Origin: Microcoleus asticus IPMA8
Lineage (GTDB): Bacteria > Cyanobacteriota > Cyanobacteriia > Cyanobacteriales > Microcoleaceae
Direction: 5' to 3'
NCBI RefSeq assembly: GCF_013179805.1
Contig: NZ_SRRZ01000027.1
Span: forward strand, 1-62,008
DNA length: 62,008 nt
Positions 17,232-26,438 of the stretch are shown here, in pieces. The notes under the pieces are model-generated. The model saw nothing but the letters and a program-made list of their open reading frames with translations, searched no databases and was not told the origin of the DNA. How positions within the stretch are numbered: position 1 is the stretch's first letter; each line of letters opens with the position of its first letter. Position numbers and translations under genes: made by a program.

Positions 17232-17357
17232 CAGCGTTTCCTCAAATATTGAACTGTGTTTGATCCAGTATTGCCCAGAAACTAGAAATTGTCTTCTTCC
17301 CAAAATAGGAGCTTTTGCTACTCCTGCTGATGTAGGCTGCGCCACTGAGCTTCAGAA

Positions 17358-18968
17358 TTAAGACATTTGCATTTCAAGTAATTCTTGATGATAACGTTGC
17401 AACTCATGCGGTTGATGGATCAGCGGCTGAAGTTGGCCGTTGTGGAGTTGGTAGGCTTGTGTGATTCCAATGCGGCTGAGAAAGTCGAGGTCGTGGGAAA
17501 TGACCCAGAGGGCGCTCTGAAACTCATTGACTCCATCAACAATCTGATTCACTGTTTCCAAATCCAAATTATTTGTTGGTTCATCTAAAATGAGCCAATC
17601 AATTTGAGAAATGCCGATCGCAGCCAGCCCTAATCTCGCTAACTCACCGCCGCTTAAGGCAGATGCAGGCTTGTTCACCTCATCATTAAAAAATAGAAAA
17701 TTTCCTAATTGCTGTCGCAGCAATTGATAGTCTAAGTTTGGGTTTGCCATTTGCATATTTTCTAGGACTGTCCGAGACCGATCGACCATTTCATAGCTTT
17801 GATCGAGATATACCCCTTTTATGGCAGATTTTATGGCAATTTCACCGGCTTCTAAAATTGCTGGAGTTCGCTCCATTCCTAGAATGGCTTGAGCTAAACA
17901 GGATTTTCCTGAGCCGTTCTTTCCAGCAATAGCAATGCGCGAGTCTGACGATACATGAAGCTGAATGTTTTTGATTAATCGGCGCGCTCCTAATCTCAAA
18001 TCAGCACCTTGGATATCGATTAAATTTTTGTGTTTGTGACTGCATTCTTCTAATTTAACCCGGGTTGTTTTCGTCGTTTTGATTTTGGTTGCGGTAACTT
18101 GATTAGTTGCTTTTTCTACGGCTAGTTCATGTTTTTTCTTAGCAATTCCTGCCGTTACTTCAGCTTGTCGCTTCAACGCACCAGCGAGAATTTTTGGAAT
18201 GCTGTCAGCACGTTTGCGACCTTGTTGGCGAGATTGAACGGCTCGTTGTTGTTCGTGAGCTGCTGATGTTTTCGCTCGCTTTAGTTCTTTTCGCGCTACT
18301 TCGTGGGCGCGTAATGCGGCTTGATGTTCGGTTTCTTTTTGCGATCGATAGAAGGAGTAGTTGCCACCGTAAACCTTTAACTCCGCTGGCGTTAATTCCC
18401 AAATCGTATCGACGGTGCGATCGAGAAAAAACGGCTTGTGCGAGACAATAACGAAAGCACCAGAAAATTCTTGCAGTGCTGTCTGCAACTGTTCCAGGGT
18501 TAACAGGTCTAAATGATTTGTTGACTCATCTAACAACAGAATATCAGGCTGCTTCGATAGAGCGATCGCCAACCAAAGTTTCGTCAGTTCTCCGCCGCTG
18601 ACTGTGCTCAGAGGCTGAGATAGCGAGACTTCCGAGGGAAACTTCTCCTCTAGCAACGTTGTCACCGTCCACCATTCATCCGAATGAGAAGCGATCCAGT
18701 CCAGTACCAATTCATTCGATGCAGACAGATTCAGCGTACTGACTTGAGGCAGATAGTAAATACTACCTGTCCTCGCGACTGTGCCAATCTGCGGGATTAG
18801 TTGTCCGGCAAGTAGTTTGAGCAAGGTCGATTTACCGCTGCCGTTGCGACCGACTAAGCCAATGCGCGAGCCTTCATGAATTGCAACAGTGATATCTGCG
18901 AACAAAGTCCGTGTGGGTGCGACTTCGCAGGTCAAATTAGCTGCGTTGAGAATTGCTTTCTTTTGCAT
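17358..18968 (-). CDS. ABC-F family ATPase
   Basis: 536 residues with two ABC cassettes and no membrane segments, the ABC-F pattern of ribosome-associated translation factors or ribosome-protection proteins. Cassette 1: Walker A GRNGSGKSTLL, signature VSGGELTKL, and Walker B ILLLDESTNHLD with Ser in place of the usual Pro. A charged linker (about 210-305, many Lys/Arg/Ala) is the P-site tRNA-interaction region of the family. Cassette 2: Walker A GKNGSGKSCLA, signature LSGGELARL, Walker B WLILDEPTNNLD. The start ATG at 18968 is preceded by GGAG. It resembles the antibiotic-resistance-type as much as the housekeeping members; I cannot separate them here. Confidence 0.88.
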   Translation of the reverse strand: MQKKAILNAANLTCEVAPTRTLFADITVAIHEGSRIGLVGRNGSGKSTLLKLLAGQLIPQIGTVARTGSIYYLPQVSTLNLSASNELVLDWIASHSDEWWTVTTLLEEKFPSEVSLSQPLSTVSGGELTKLWLAIALSKQPDILLLDESTNHLDLLTLEQLQTALQEFSGAFVIVSHKPFFLDRTVDTIWELTPAELKVYGGNYSFYRSQKETEHQAALRAHEVARKELKRAKTSAAHEQQRAVQSRQQGRKRADSIPKILAGALKRQAEVTAGIAKKKHELAVEKATNQVTATKIKTTKTTRVKLEECSHKHKNLIDIQGADLRLGARRLIKNIQLHVSSDSRIAIAGKNGSGKSCLAQAILGMERTPAILEAGEIAIKSAIKGVYLDQSYEMVDRSRTVLENMQMANPNLDYQLLRQQLGNFLFFNDEVNKPASALSGGELARLGLAAIGISQIDWLILDEPTNNLDLETVNQIVDGVNEFQSALWVISHDLDFLSRIGITQAYQLHNGQLQPLIHQPHELQRYHQELLEMQMS

Positions 18969-19485
18969 ATTTCTGCTCCATCTTGGTTTGCTGAGCCGTC
19001 CTCGTAGTGCTGGACGCTCGATCGCAGTACGATCGAGAGGTCGCTACCCAATTCAAATCTCTGGCTTTCGTAGTTTTTAAAGCACAGAGCGTTGGAAATC
19101 GATCGGGATGGGTTAGCAACCAGCAGTTAGCTTCATGGCAGTAAGAATTAATTAACTACAATAAATTACACTATATTACACGAATTTTACGTTGTCAAGC
19201 CACAGATGTTTTGAATTCTGGGGTACAACGGATACAGTCTTGGACGCAAGGAATCTATTTGGACACCATCTGTAGTGGTAAGGCGCGCACTGTACACCAT
19301 ACTGGCTCTTCCGTACTTACTGTGCTTTTCTATCTGAAAATAATGGCACAAATTCTTATATAGCAAAAATTTCTGGTCTTGTTTTAGTTGATTTTAGCCT
19401 TTTTGTTCTTCAATTCAGACATAGGTTGATTTTCAACTACTTAAACTCATAGTTTGGGAAAGTAAGTAATTGACCGGATATGCTG
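18969..19485. other. intergenic region upstream of the ABC-F gene
   Basis: About 500 bases with no supported gene. On the minus strand a 14-codon frame (ATG GAG CAG AAA...) starts 11 bases before the ABC-F ATG and overlaps its first codons. Its GGAG is also the ABC-F Shine-Dalgarno site. Such overlapping short frames can be chance. No attenuator-type hairpin pair was recognised. Confidence 0.4.
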
Positions 19486-19527
19486 TATGATGTGCGGTCA
19501 ATTACTTGTAATTGACCGCACATCATA
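19486..19527. repeat. 42-bp perfect palindrome after the OppB-like gene
   Basis: Two 20-base arms (TATGATGTGCGGTCAATTAC and its exact complement) are separated by only TT. A further partial copy, GTAATTGACCG, lies just to the left at 19466. The palindrome starts 17 bases beyond the permease stop on the minus strand. It has no T-run. It may act as a 3'-end-stabilising hairpin, an operator, or a cruciform-forming element. Confidence 0.8.
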
Positions 19528-19543
19528 TAATAACTAACTTCCT

Positions 19544-20569
19544 TTAATACCGAATTCGCGGGTCAACGTAAGCATTCAAAATATCAATTACAATGCTGGC
19601 AATTACGACAATTGCCGCAAAAAACACCACAATACCTTGAACAGTTGGATAATCCCGCAAGCTAATCGCTTCGTAAAGGCGATTTGCCAGCCCCGGCCAA
19701 GAAAAAGTAACTTCTGTTAAAATAGCACCGCCCAACAGTGCAGCAAAAGTCAATCCTAAGACAGTAATCACCGGAATTAGCGCATTTTTCAGAGCGTGAG
19801 CCCATAAAATCTGCAATTCGGGAATGCCTCTAGCTCTAGCTGCTTCGACATAATCTGCTTGCAAAGTTTGCTTGAGATTCACTCTGACAATGCGCTCGAA
19901 AATGCCGCTCAAAAGAATCCCCAACGTCAAACTCGGAAGTGCCAAATAATGCAAAGATGTGAGAAACTGACCGGGGTTAGCGCTCAGGAGACTGTCAATC
20001 GTGTACAGTCCTGTATAGCCTTGGGGGGCTGGGAATGTAACGGGAAAGCGAGTTCCCAAGGGAAACCAGCCCAACTGCACCGCGAAAATCAACTGCAAAA
20101 CCATGCCGGCCCAAAAAGCGGGCAGCGAGTAAGTGATAATGCCAAACAAACGGCCGGCAGCATCGAAAATAGTGTTGGGGCGGGATGCTGCCAGGGAACC
20201 GATACTGATGCCGACAATTAAAGCTATGGCCATGCTACAAACTGCTAATTCCACTGTAGCGGGGAAATAGTCTCCGATAATTTGCCACACGGTTTGTCCG
20301 CGAGTGGTGATGGAGGTTCCCAAGTCCAGACTTAATAAGTCTTTCATGTATTTGAAATATTGCTCCCACAGGGGTGCGTCGAGGCCGAGTTGGGTTCGCA
20401 TTGCTGCTTTGGTGGCTGCCGGAGCTCGTGAGCCGAGAATGGCATCTATGGGGTCGCCCGGAGTGGCCCGCAGCAACAAAAATACTGCTGTGGTGATTGT
20501 CCACAACATTAGCGGTGCGAGAAGCAAGCGGAGAAAAATATAAGATTGCAGGGCTTTGGAACGAGACAT
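19544..20569 (-). CDS. OppB/DppB-like peptide/nickel ABC permease
   Basis: Inner-membrane permease of a binding-protein-dependent importer. 341 residues with an N-terminal span (LLLAPLMLWTITTAVFLLL), the hallmark RATPGDPIDAILG, and the EAA-type loop YVEAARARGIPELQILWAHALKNALIPV. The family ending VLGLTFAALLGGAILTEVTFSWPGL...IDILNAYVDPRIRY is intact. Length is normal. The matching OppC-like gene is 4.6 kb away at 25218 on the same strand, with a sensor kinase and a small gene between. No binding protein or ATPase gene is in the window. The specific symbol is not given because peptide, nickel and other substrates cannot be separated. Confidence 0.9.
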   Translation of the reverse strand: MSRSKALQSYIFLRLLLAPLMLWTITTAVFLLLRATPGDPIDAILGSRAPAATKAAMRTQLGLDAPLWEQYFKYMKDLLSLDLGTSITTRGQTVWQIIGDYFPATVELAVCSMAIALIVGISIGSLAASRPNTIFDAAGRLFGIITYSLPAFWAGMVLQLIFAVQLGWFPLGTRFPVTFPAPQGYTGLYTIDSLLSANPGQFLTSLHYLALPSLTLGILLSGIFERIVRVNLKQTLQADYVEAARARGIPELQILWAHALKNALIPVITVLGLTFAALLGGAILTEVTFSWPGLANRLYEAISLRDYPTVQGIVVFFAAIVVIASIVIDILNAYVDPRIRY

Positions 20570-20777
20570 AATATTTGGGAATTGCCAATAGCGAAGTCAT
20601 TAATCATTAGCCAGATGTTGAAGGCATCAGGCAGATGGAAGGTAGAAGCTGGAAGAAACAGATATTTTATATCTGCGACTTCCGTGCCGCGAATCAGGGG
20701 AATTGAGAATTGCGAATAGACAGTTAAGTTGATTTTTGCGAAAAAGCCGATCGACTTTTTCGCATTTCCCGATTTTC

Positions 20778-21122
20778 CTATTCGCCCAGCAGCGATTCAA
20801 ATGCAGCTTGCAAAGACTTGATATCGCCTACTCTCGCTACTAACAAGTTTTCGCTGCCTGCATCCTGCAGCCTGTGCTTCCAATACTGGATGCTATCCGA
20901 GTTGTTCATCCAGAAACTAATCACGGTGTCTACAACTCGATCGACATCCCAGCCGCGATCGGGAGAAACTGTCTCCACGGATGCCACAAACGCATCGAGA
21001 GTACACTTCCGGTTTGCCAAGTATTCTACACCCGACGGCTGCTGTTGTTGCAGCAATTCCTGCTGCTGGTTAAAAAATGTTAAAGTTGGAGATACGCCCA
21101 GGATTTCAAATGTATAGTTCAT
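20778..21122 (-). CDS. small hypothetical protein
   Basis: Reading from the ATG at 21122, preceded by GGAGGA, the protein has 114 residues (MNYTFEILGVSPTLTFF). A glutamine-rich patch (NQQQELLQQQQ) sits near residue 20. The rest is predicted helical and soluble, ending in DIKSLQAAFESLLGE. The upstream extension to 21176 is not needed. I do not recognise the family. It lies between the OppB-like gene (208 bases downstream) and the divergent kinase. Confidence 0.65.
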   Translation of the reverse strand: MNYTFEILGVSPTLTFFNQQQELLQQQQPSGVEYLANRKCTLDAFVASVETVSPDRGWDVDRVVDTVISFWMNNSDSIQYWKHRLQDAGSENLLVARVGDIKSLQAAFESLLGE

Positions 21123-21718
21123 GTCATCCTCCAGAAGTATTATTTTGCCAAAAGATCGATCGTCCAAAAAAGCCAAAAACGCTTTACTTTGCTGCCCTTG
21201 ATGAAATGCAGATGCTTCAATTATCCTCTTTGCAGTCAGTCGATCGGAATGTTGGCCGCTTATCTTATTAATAGCAAATTATTTAATACCCGATTGTCAA
21301 ATAATTTACATTTGTCCTGCCACAGTAGAAAAAATTTAAATCTGATTTTTATTAAGCAGCCGTAAGGGAGACCCTCCGCACCCGGAGAAAGCGATCCCAT
21401 TTTAAATGAAAAATTTTAGATTAAAGAATTAAATAATTGGGAAGGACTGATGACAACCAGGGTGTGGAGCACGGGCCTAAAGTTGCTTTTTTTACGGGGT
21501 GTGACGTTTTGACAGCGAGTCCGCAGAGCGATCGGCACATTCAGGCAAGTAGTGGCATCATTAATATTACAAGTTTTTACAGTAGCGGTGGAAACCTCAG
21601 CCAAGTTTTGAGAGGCCGGTCACCGCACTTCACTCTTGCAGTACAACTTTGTAACTTATATCAAGGGCATCTTTTAAACGACAAACGATACGCAAACTCG
21701 GTAGGTGTCAGAATATTG
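21123..21718. other. divergent regulatory spacer
   Basis: Region between the small hypothetical gene and the sensor kinase. An open frame from 21437 runs into the kinase, but its translation lacks protein-like character before residue 95, so I treat it as leader. No promoter or RNA element is clear. Confidence 0.4.
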
Positions 21719-24700
21719 ATGTTATTAAAAAATCTGAGCAGTTATCTGATGAAAAGCTCGCCCAAGATGTCACTGAGCCTAGTTTTGTTGATACCGCTGG
21801 TGGTGCAAATCTCCGTAGCAGTCGGCGTGACTGGATGGCTGTCGTTTCGCAACGGCCAGAAAGCCGTCAATGACCTTGCTACTAGGTTAAGCTTGGAAGT
21901 TGCAGCGAGGACGAAAGAAAATTTCCGCAGTTTTGGGGATGTGTCTCATTTATTCCTGCAAATGAATACTGCTGCGATCGCCTCTGGAAACTTAGACCCG
22001 GAAGACTTCCCCAACTTAGAGCGCTATTTGTGGAACCAGACCAAGCTGAGCGATCGAACTACAACCATCTACTACGGCGACGAACAGGGCAAATTCCTCT
22101 TGCTCAAGCGAGAAGCAGAAAGCTTAGTATATATCAGAGACGAATCAACCGCTCCAAACCGCCAAATTTATCGCCTCGACAGCCAAGGAAATCGCACTGA
22201 GCTAATCAAAACCGTCGCTTATGACCCCCGTACTAGACCCTGGTACAAAGCTGCCAAACAGTCAGGAAAAGCCTCTTGGTCTCCTATCTACGTTTTTGCA
22301 GCCCCGCCAGTTCTGGGGATTACGCCGGTAATACCCATCTACAACCAAACGGGTAGCCTGCAGGGGGTACTGGCAATTGACCTGACTCTTTCTCAAATCA
22401 GCGATTTTCTCAAAAGCATCAAAATTAGCCCGTCGGGACAAGTTTTTGCGATCGAACGCAGCGGAGAAATAGTCGCCAGTTCCACAGACGAACTGCCCTT
22501 TGTCACTGGTCAAGACGGACAAAAACGGCTGTTAGCGACACAGAGCAAAAATTTGCTAATTCGATCGGCCTCCACATACTTGCAAAAACGATTTGGCAGT
22601 TTTGAACAAATTGACAGCCAAGGACAGTTTACCTTCGATATTGACGGCAAACGTCAATTCATTACGGTTGCTCCCCTGCAAGACGGTCGCGGTCTTGATT
22701 GGCTGATTGTAGTCGCTATCCCAGAAGCAGACTTCATGGGGCAAATTAACGCCAACACTCGCACAACTATCTTATTGTGCTTTTTTGCCTTCATACTGGC
22801 GATCGGACTCGGAATTTTTACCACTCGCTGGGTTGTCAAACCGATTACCCGATTGCTGGAAGCTTCCAAAGCTTTAAGAAAAATGTCTGAGTCATCCGAC
22901 TTCACCTCTGCAGAATTAAACGGCGAAGTCGAAGTCCAAGGCGTCAAAGAACTCGGCCTCCTAGCTCAGTCTTTTAATGAAATGGCCCGACAATTGCGAT
23001 CGTCTTTTGTTGCCCTAGAACAAACCAACTCTAGTTTAGAACAGCGAGTAGCAGAGCGGACGGCAGAACTCGAAGCTGCCGAAGCAGAATTGCGGGCTTT
23101 GTTTGCAGCCATGAACGAATTAATTCTAGTTTTGGACGCCAGCGGTCGCTATTTAAAAATCGCGCCCACCAATCTTTCCCTACTCTACAAACCAGCCGAA
23201 GAATTAGTTGGCAAAAAAGTCGGAGAGGTGTTTCCGCAAGCTACAGCCGACAATTTTCTCAACCACATCCGAGCAGCTTTAGATACTAAGCAAACTGTCA
23301 GCATCGAGTACGATTTAACCATTGACGACCGCGAAGTTTGTTTTGCCGCCAGCATTTCGCCGCTTTCAGAAGAATCCGTCATTTTGGTAGCCCGCGACAT
23401 TACCGAACAGAAGCGAGCGGAATCAGTGCGGCGCCAAAGGCAAAAACAATTGCTCAAACAAAATACGGTTTTGGTAGAATTGGCAAGAAATAAAGCCCTG
23501 TATCGAGGCGATTTGCAAGTAGCTTTAAGGCAAATCACCGAAGCAGCAGCTCATACCCTACAGACAGAAAAAGTCGGCGCGTGGCTGTATGATGAGACTC
23601 GATCGAAATTGCAATGTCTCGACCAATTTCACCGCAGCAGCGAACAGCATGAAGCAGGGGCAGAACTCGCAGCAGCAGACTATCCAGCTTATTTTAAAGC
23701 TTTGGAAGAACACCGGACGATCGCAGCCGACGATGCTTTCTCAGATATTAGAACCAGAGAATTTGTGGCATCTTACTTTGGACTCACCGGAATCAAATCA
23801 ACATTAGGTGCGCCGATTCGACTTGGCGGACAAACAGTCGGAGTTATCTCTATCGAACAAGTGGGAACTCATCGCAACTGGACATTAGAAGAACAAAATT
23901 TTGCAGCTTCCCTGGCAGATTTAGTGTCCCTAGCCATAGAAGCTAGCGAGCGCGAGCGCACACAAATCGCTCTGCGTCAAGCAGAACAAAAATACCGCAG
24001 CATCTTTGAAAATGCCGTCGAAGGCATTTTTCAAAGAACCCCCGAAGGCCACTTCTTGAGTGTAAATCCAGCTTTAGCCCGCATCTACGGCTACGCCACT
24101 CCCGAAGAATTGATATCAAACCTCACAAACATCAGACAGCAAGCTTACGTCGATCCTCAGCGGCGCGACAAGTTTATGCAGGTGATGGAAGAATTCGGAG
24201 AAATTTCGGGGTTTGAGTCAGAAGTTTACCGCGTTGACGGCAGCGTAATTTGGATTTCTGAAAGCGCGCGTGCAGTGTGCGACGCCGACGGCGAGGTACT
24301 CTACTATGAAGGCAGTGTCGAGGATATTAGCGATCGCAAAGTCTTTGAATCCGCCTTGCAACTCGCCGCAGAAGCAGCCGAAGCCGCTTCCACCGCAAAA
24401 AGCGCATTTTTGGCAAACATGAGCCACGAACTGCGAACACCTCTGAATGCCATCATCGGCTACAGCGAAATGCTCCAAGAAGAAACCGAAGAATTGGGCT
24501 ACAATGAACTCACCCCAGATTTAGACAAAATCCGCACTTCCGGCAGACACTTGCTGTCACTAATTAACGACATTCTCGACATTTCTAAAATCGAAGCCGG
24601 CCGCATGGATCTTTACTTAGAAACCTTCGACATCGCCGCCTTGATTGAAGAAGTAGCATCTACCGCCGCGCCGCTAATTGAGAAAAACGGCAACACTCTA

Positions 24701-25156
24701 AATTTGGATCGAATTACGAATATCGGCACTATGCACGGTGACATTACCAAAGTGCAGCAGATTTTATTAAATTTGCTGAGCAATGCCGCCAAATTCACTC
24801 AAAACGGTACAATTACCCTCACCGCCACCCGAGAAAAAATTGCGGACGACAGTAGCGAAGCGATACAAAAAAACAGTTCTGAACCTGCGGTAAATTCTCT
24901 ATCTTCCATTGCCAGGAAAGAATTTTTAGTTTTTAATTGTATAGATACAGGAATTGGGATGAATCCGGATCAGTTGCAGCACATTTTCCAACCCTTTACC
25001 CAAGCAGACGCTTCCACCACGCGCAAGTACGGCGGCACCGGTTTGGGACTAGCAATCAGCCAGCGTTTTTGCCTAATGATGGGCGGAAATATTTCAGTAA
25101 CAAGTCAGGAGGGTGTTGGTTCTACTTTTACGATCCGCTTACCTGTTAATAATTAA
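21719..25156 (+). CDS. dCache-HAMP-PAS-GAF-PAS histidine kinase
   Basis: A membrane sensor kinase of about 1145 residues from the ATG at 21719 (a second ATG at 21749 is possible). Order: a membrane span (SLVLLIPLVVQISVAVGVTGW), an extracytoplasmic double Cache domain (RTRPWYKAAKQSGKASWSPIY, GVLAIDLTLSQISDFL), a second span (TTILLCFFAFILAIGLGIF), HAMP, PAS, GAF (about residues 575-745), PAS, and the kinase core. The phosphoacceptor His lies in ANMSHELRTPLNAIIG. ATP-binding boxes are LLNLLSNAAKF, DTGIGMNP and GGTGLGLAIS. No receiver domain is attached, so a separate response regulator is required and none is adjacent. It is flanked by split OppB- and OppC-like genes on the other strand. Ligands of dCache domains are often amino acids or other small molecules. 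Confidence 0.9.
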   Translation: MLLKNLSSYLMKSSPKMSLSLVLLIPLVVQISVAVGVTGWLSFRNGQKAVNDLATRLSLEVAARTKENFRSFGDVSHLFLQMNTAAIASGNLDPEDFPNLERYLWNQTKLSDRTTTIYYGDEQGKFLLLKREAESLVYIRDESTAPNRQIYRLDSQGNRTELIKTVAYDPRTRPWYKAAKQSGKASWSPIYVFAAPPVLGITPVIPIYNQTGSLQGVLAIDLTLSQISDFLKSIKISPSGQVFAIERSGEIVASSTDELPFVTGQDGQKRLLATQSKNLLIRSASTYLQKRFGSFEQIDSQGQFTFDIDGKRQFITVAPLQDGRGLDWLIVVAIPEADFMGQINANTRTTILLCFFAFILAIGLGIFTTRWVVKPITRLLEASKALRKMSESSDFTSAELNGEVEVQGVKELGLLAQSFNEMARQLRSSFVALEQTNSSLEQRVAERTAELEAAEAELRALFAAMNELILVLDASGRYLKIAPTNLSLLYKPAEELVGKKVGEVFPQATADNFLNHIRAALDTKQTVSIEYDLTIDDREVCFAASISPLSEESVILVARDITEQKRAESVRRQRQKQLLKQNTVLVELARNKALYRGDLQVALRQITEAAAHTLQTEKVGAWLYDETRSKLQCLDQFHRSSEQHEAGAELAAADYPAYFKALEEHRTIAADDAFSDIRTREFVASYFGLTGIKSTLGAPIRLGGQTVGVISIEQVGTHRNWTLEEQNFAASLADLVSLAIEASERERTQIALRQAEQKYRSIFENAVEGIFQRTPEGHFLSVNPALARIYGYATPEELISNLTNIRQQAYVDPQRRDKFMQVMEEFGEISGFESEVYRVDGSVIWISESARAVCDADGEVLYYEGSVEDISDRKVFESALQLAAEAAEAASTAKSAFLANMSHELRTPLNAIIGYSEMLQEETEELGYNELTPDLDKIRTSGRHLLSLINDILDISKIEAGRMDLYLETFDIAALIEEVASTAAPLIEKNGNTLNLDRITNIGTMHGDITKVQQILLNLLSNAAKFTQNGTITLTATREKIADDSSEAIQKNSSEPAVNSLSSIARKEFLVFNCIDTGIGMNPDQLQHIFQPFTQADASTTRKYGGTGLGLAISQRFCLMMGGNISVTSQEGVGSTFTIRLPVNN

Positions 25157-25177
25157 AATTAGGGTGCGTCACTGCTG

Positions 25178-25194
25178 CCCAGGCTGTGCCTGGG
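25178..25194. terminator. hairpin between convergent genes
   Basis: CCCAGGC (25178-25184) and GCCTGGG (25188-25194) flank a TGT loop, between the stops of the kinase and the OppC-like gene. It may terminate both. CCCAGGCTNTGCCTGGGAACG is also a familiar dispersed cyanobacterial sequence, so a pure repeat is possible. Confidence 0.45.
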
Positions 25195-25217
25195 AACGAG
25201 AAATTACGAACTCCAAA

Positions 25218-26285
25218 TTACCTTTGAATGCTTCTCGGATCGAGAGCATCGCGCAACCCATCCCCCAATAAATTAAACGCCAAAACAGTCAAAATAATCA
25301 GTATTGCCGGAGGCCAAACCAACCAAGGCTGCAACACTAAAATGGAAGCATTAGTAGACAGGGATAGCAAATTTCCCCAAGAAGGATCTGGCTGTTGAAT
25401 TCCCAACCCAATTAAACTCAAAACCGACTCCGCCACAATAAAACCAGGAACCGACAAAGTGGCAGAAATAATTACGTAAGTTGCCGTTTGTGGCAACACG
25501 TGGCGGACAATAATATAAATTGGATTGGCGCCCATTGCCCGCGCCGCTTGCACGAATTCTAGCTGTTTAATTGACAGTACCTGGCCGCGAATTACCCGCG
25601 CTAAACTCGCCCAACTAATAAATGAAGTAATCAGCACAATCAATATAAATCGCTGAGCGCTTGTCAATCCCGGAGGCAGCACTGCTGCTAGCGCTACTAA
25701 TAAATAAAGACCGGGAATCGTCATCAATACTTCGGCGAAGCGCATTAAAATACTGTCAATCCAACTGCCGAAATAACCCGAGATCCCTCCGATTAACAAT
25801 CCCAAGGGAAAAGAAATTGCTATTCCTACTAAACCGATGCAGAGGCTAATTCTGCTGCCCTGTACTAAGCGACTGAATTGATCGCGAGCTTGTTCGTCCG
25901 TTCCTAAAATGTTAATTTGGCCTTCTCCTGTAGTACCAAACAAGTGCCTGTCTAATGGCAAAACTCCTAAAAACTTATACGGAGAACCTTTGACAAACAA
26001 ACCTACACCAGAGGGTTTTTGCCAGTCTACAATTACCTCGCGATCGCCCGTATTCGCATCCACCGGCCCTTGAGTAGTGGGATAAACGTGGGGCCCTATA
26101 AATTGCCCGTCTCGCGTGGTTAAATAAATTTGAGTCGGCGGCAGCAATGAACCGTTTAATTGAGAGTCGTAGGGGTCGTAAGGTGCTACAAATTCGGCAA
26201 AAAGTGCGACTGTATAAAAAATTAACAGCAGCACTGCTCCCAACCGAGCTAGAGGATTTTTTCTAAGATTTTGCCACCAATTCAT
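25218..26285 (-). CDS. OppC/DppC-like peptide/nickel ABC permease
   Basis: Second permease of a peptide/nickel-type importer, 355 residues. Residues 1-35 carry the first span (LGAVLLLIFYTVALFAEFVAPYDPY). An unusually long extracytoplasmic insert of about 90 residues follows, containing LFGTTGEGQINILGTDEQARDQFSR. The permease core has four or five spans and the EAA loop FVQAARAMGANPIYIIVRHVLPQ. The end is VLAFNLLGDGLRDALDPR. It probably pairs with the OppB-like permease at 19544. A kinase and a small gene separate them, so they are not in one operon. Confidence 0.9.
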   Translation of the reverse strand: MNWWQNLRKNPLARLGAVLLLIFYTVALFAEFVAPYDPYDSQLNGSLLPPTQIYLTTRDGQFIGPHVYPTTQGPVDANTGDREVIVDWQKPSGVGLFVKGSPYKFLGVLPLDRHLFGTTGEGQINILGTDEQARDQFSRLVQGSRISLCIGLVGIAISFPLGLLIGGISGYFGSWIDSILMRFAEVLMTIPGLYLLVALAAVLPPGLTSAQRFILIVLITSFISWASLARVIRGQVLSIKQLEFVQAARAMGANPIYIIVRHVLPQTATYVIISATLSVPGFIVAESVLSLIGLGIQQPDPSWGNLLSLSTNASILVLQPWLVWPPAILIILTVLAFNLLGDGLRDALDPRSIQR

Positions 26286-26438
26286 AAGTTTTTAGGTTTG
26301 AGATTTTAAGTGGGTTAGTAATAAAGACTAAAGTTCTTAGTAAAGACTTTAGCCTTTGCTTAATGGACTCAGCAGCCAAAAGTTAATTTCTGACTTAGAC
26401 AAGTTTTCAGGACTGAATTACTTACTACAAAAATTAGA

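Noticed and set aside
21437..21718. N-terminal extension of the dCache kinase
   Set aside because: No signal, span or domain before the ATG at 21719, and an unlikely composition; treated as leader DNA.
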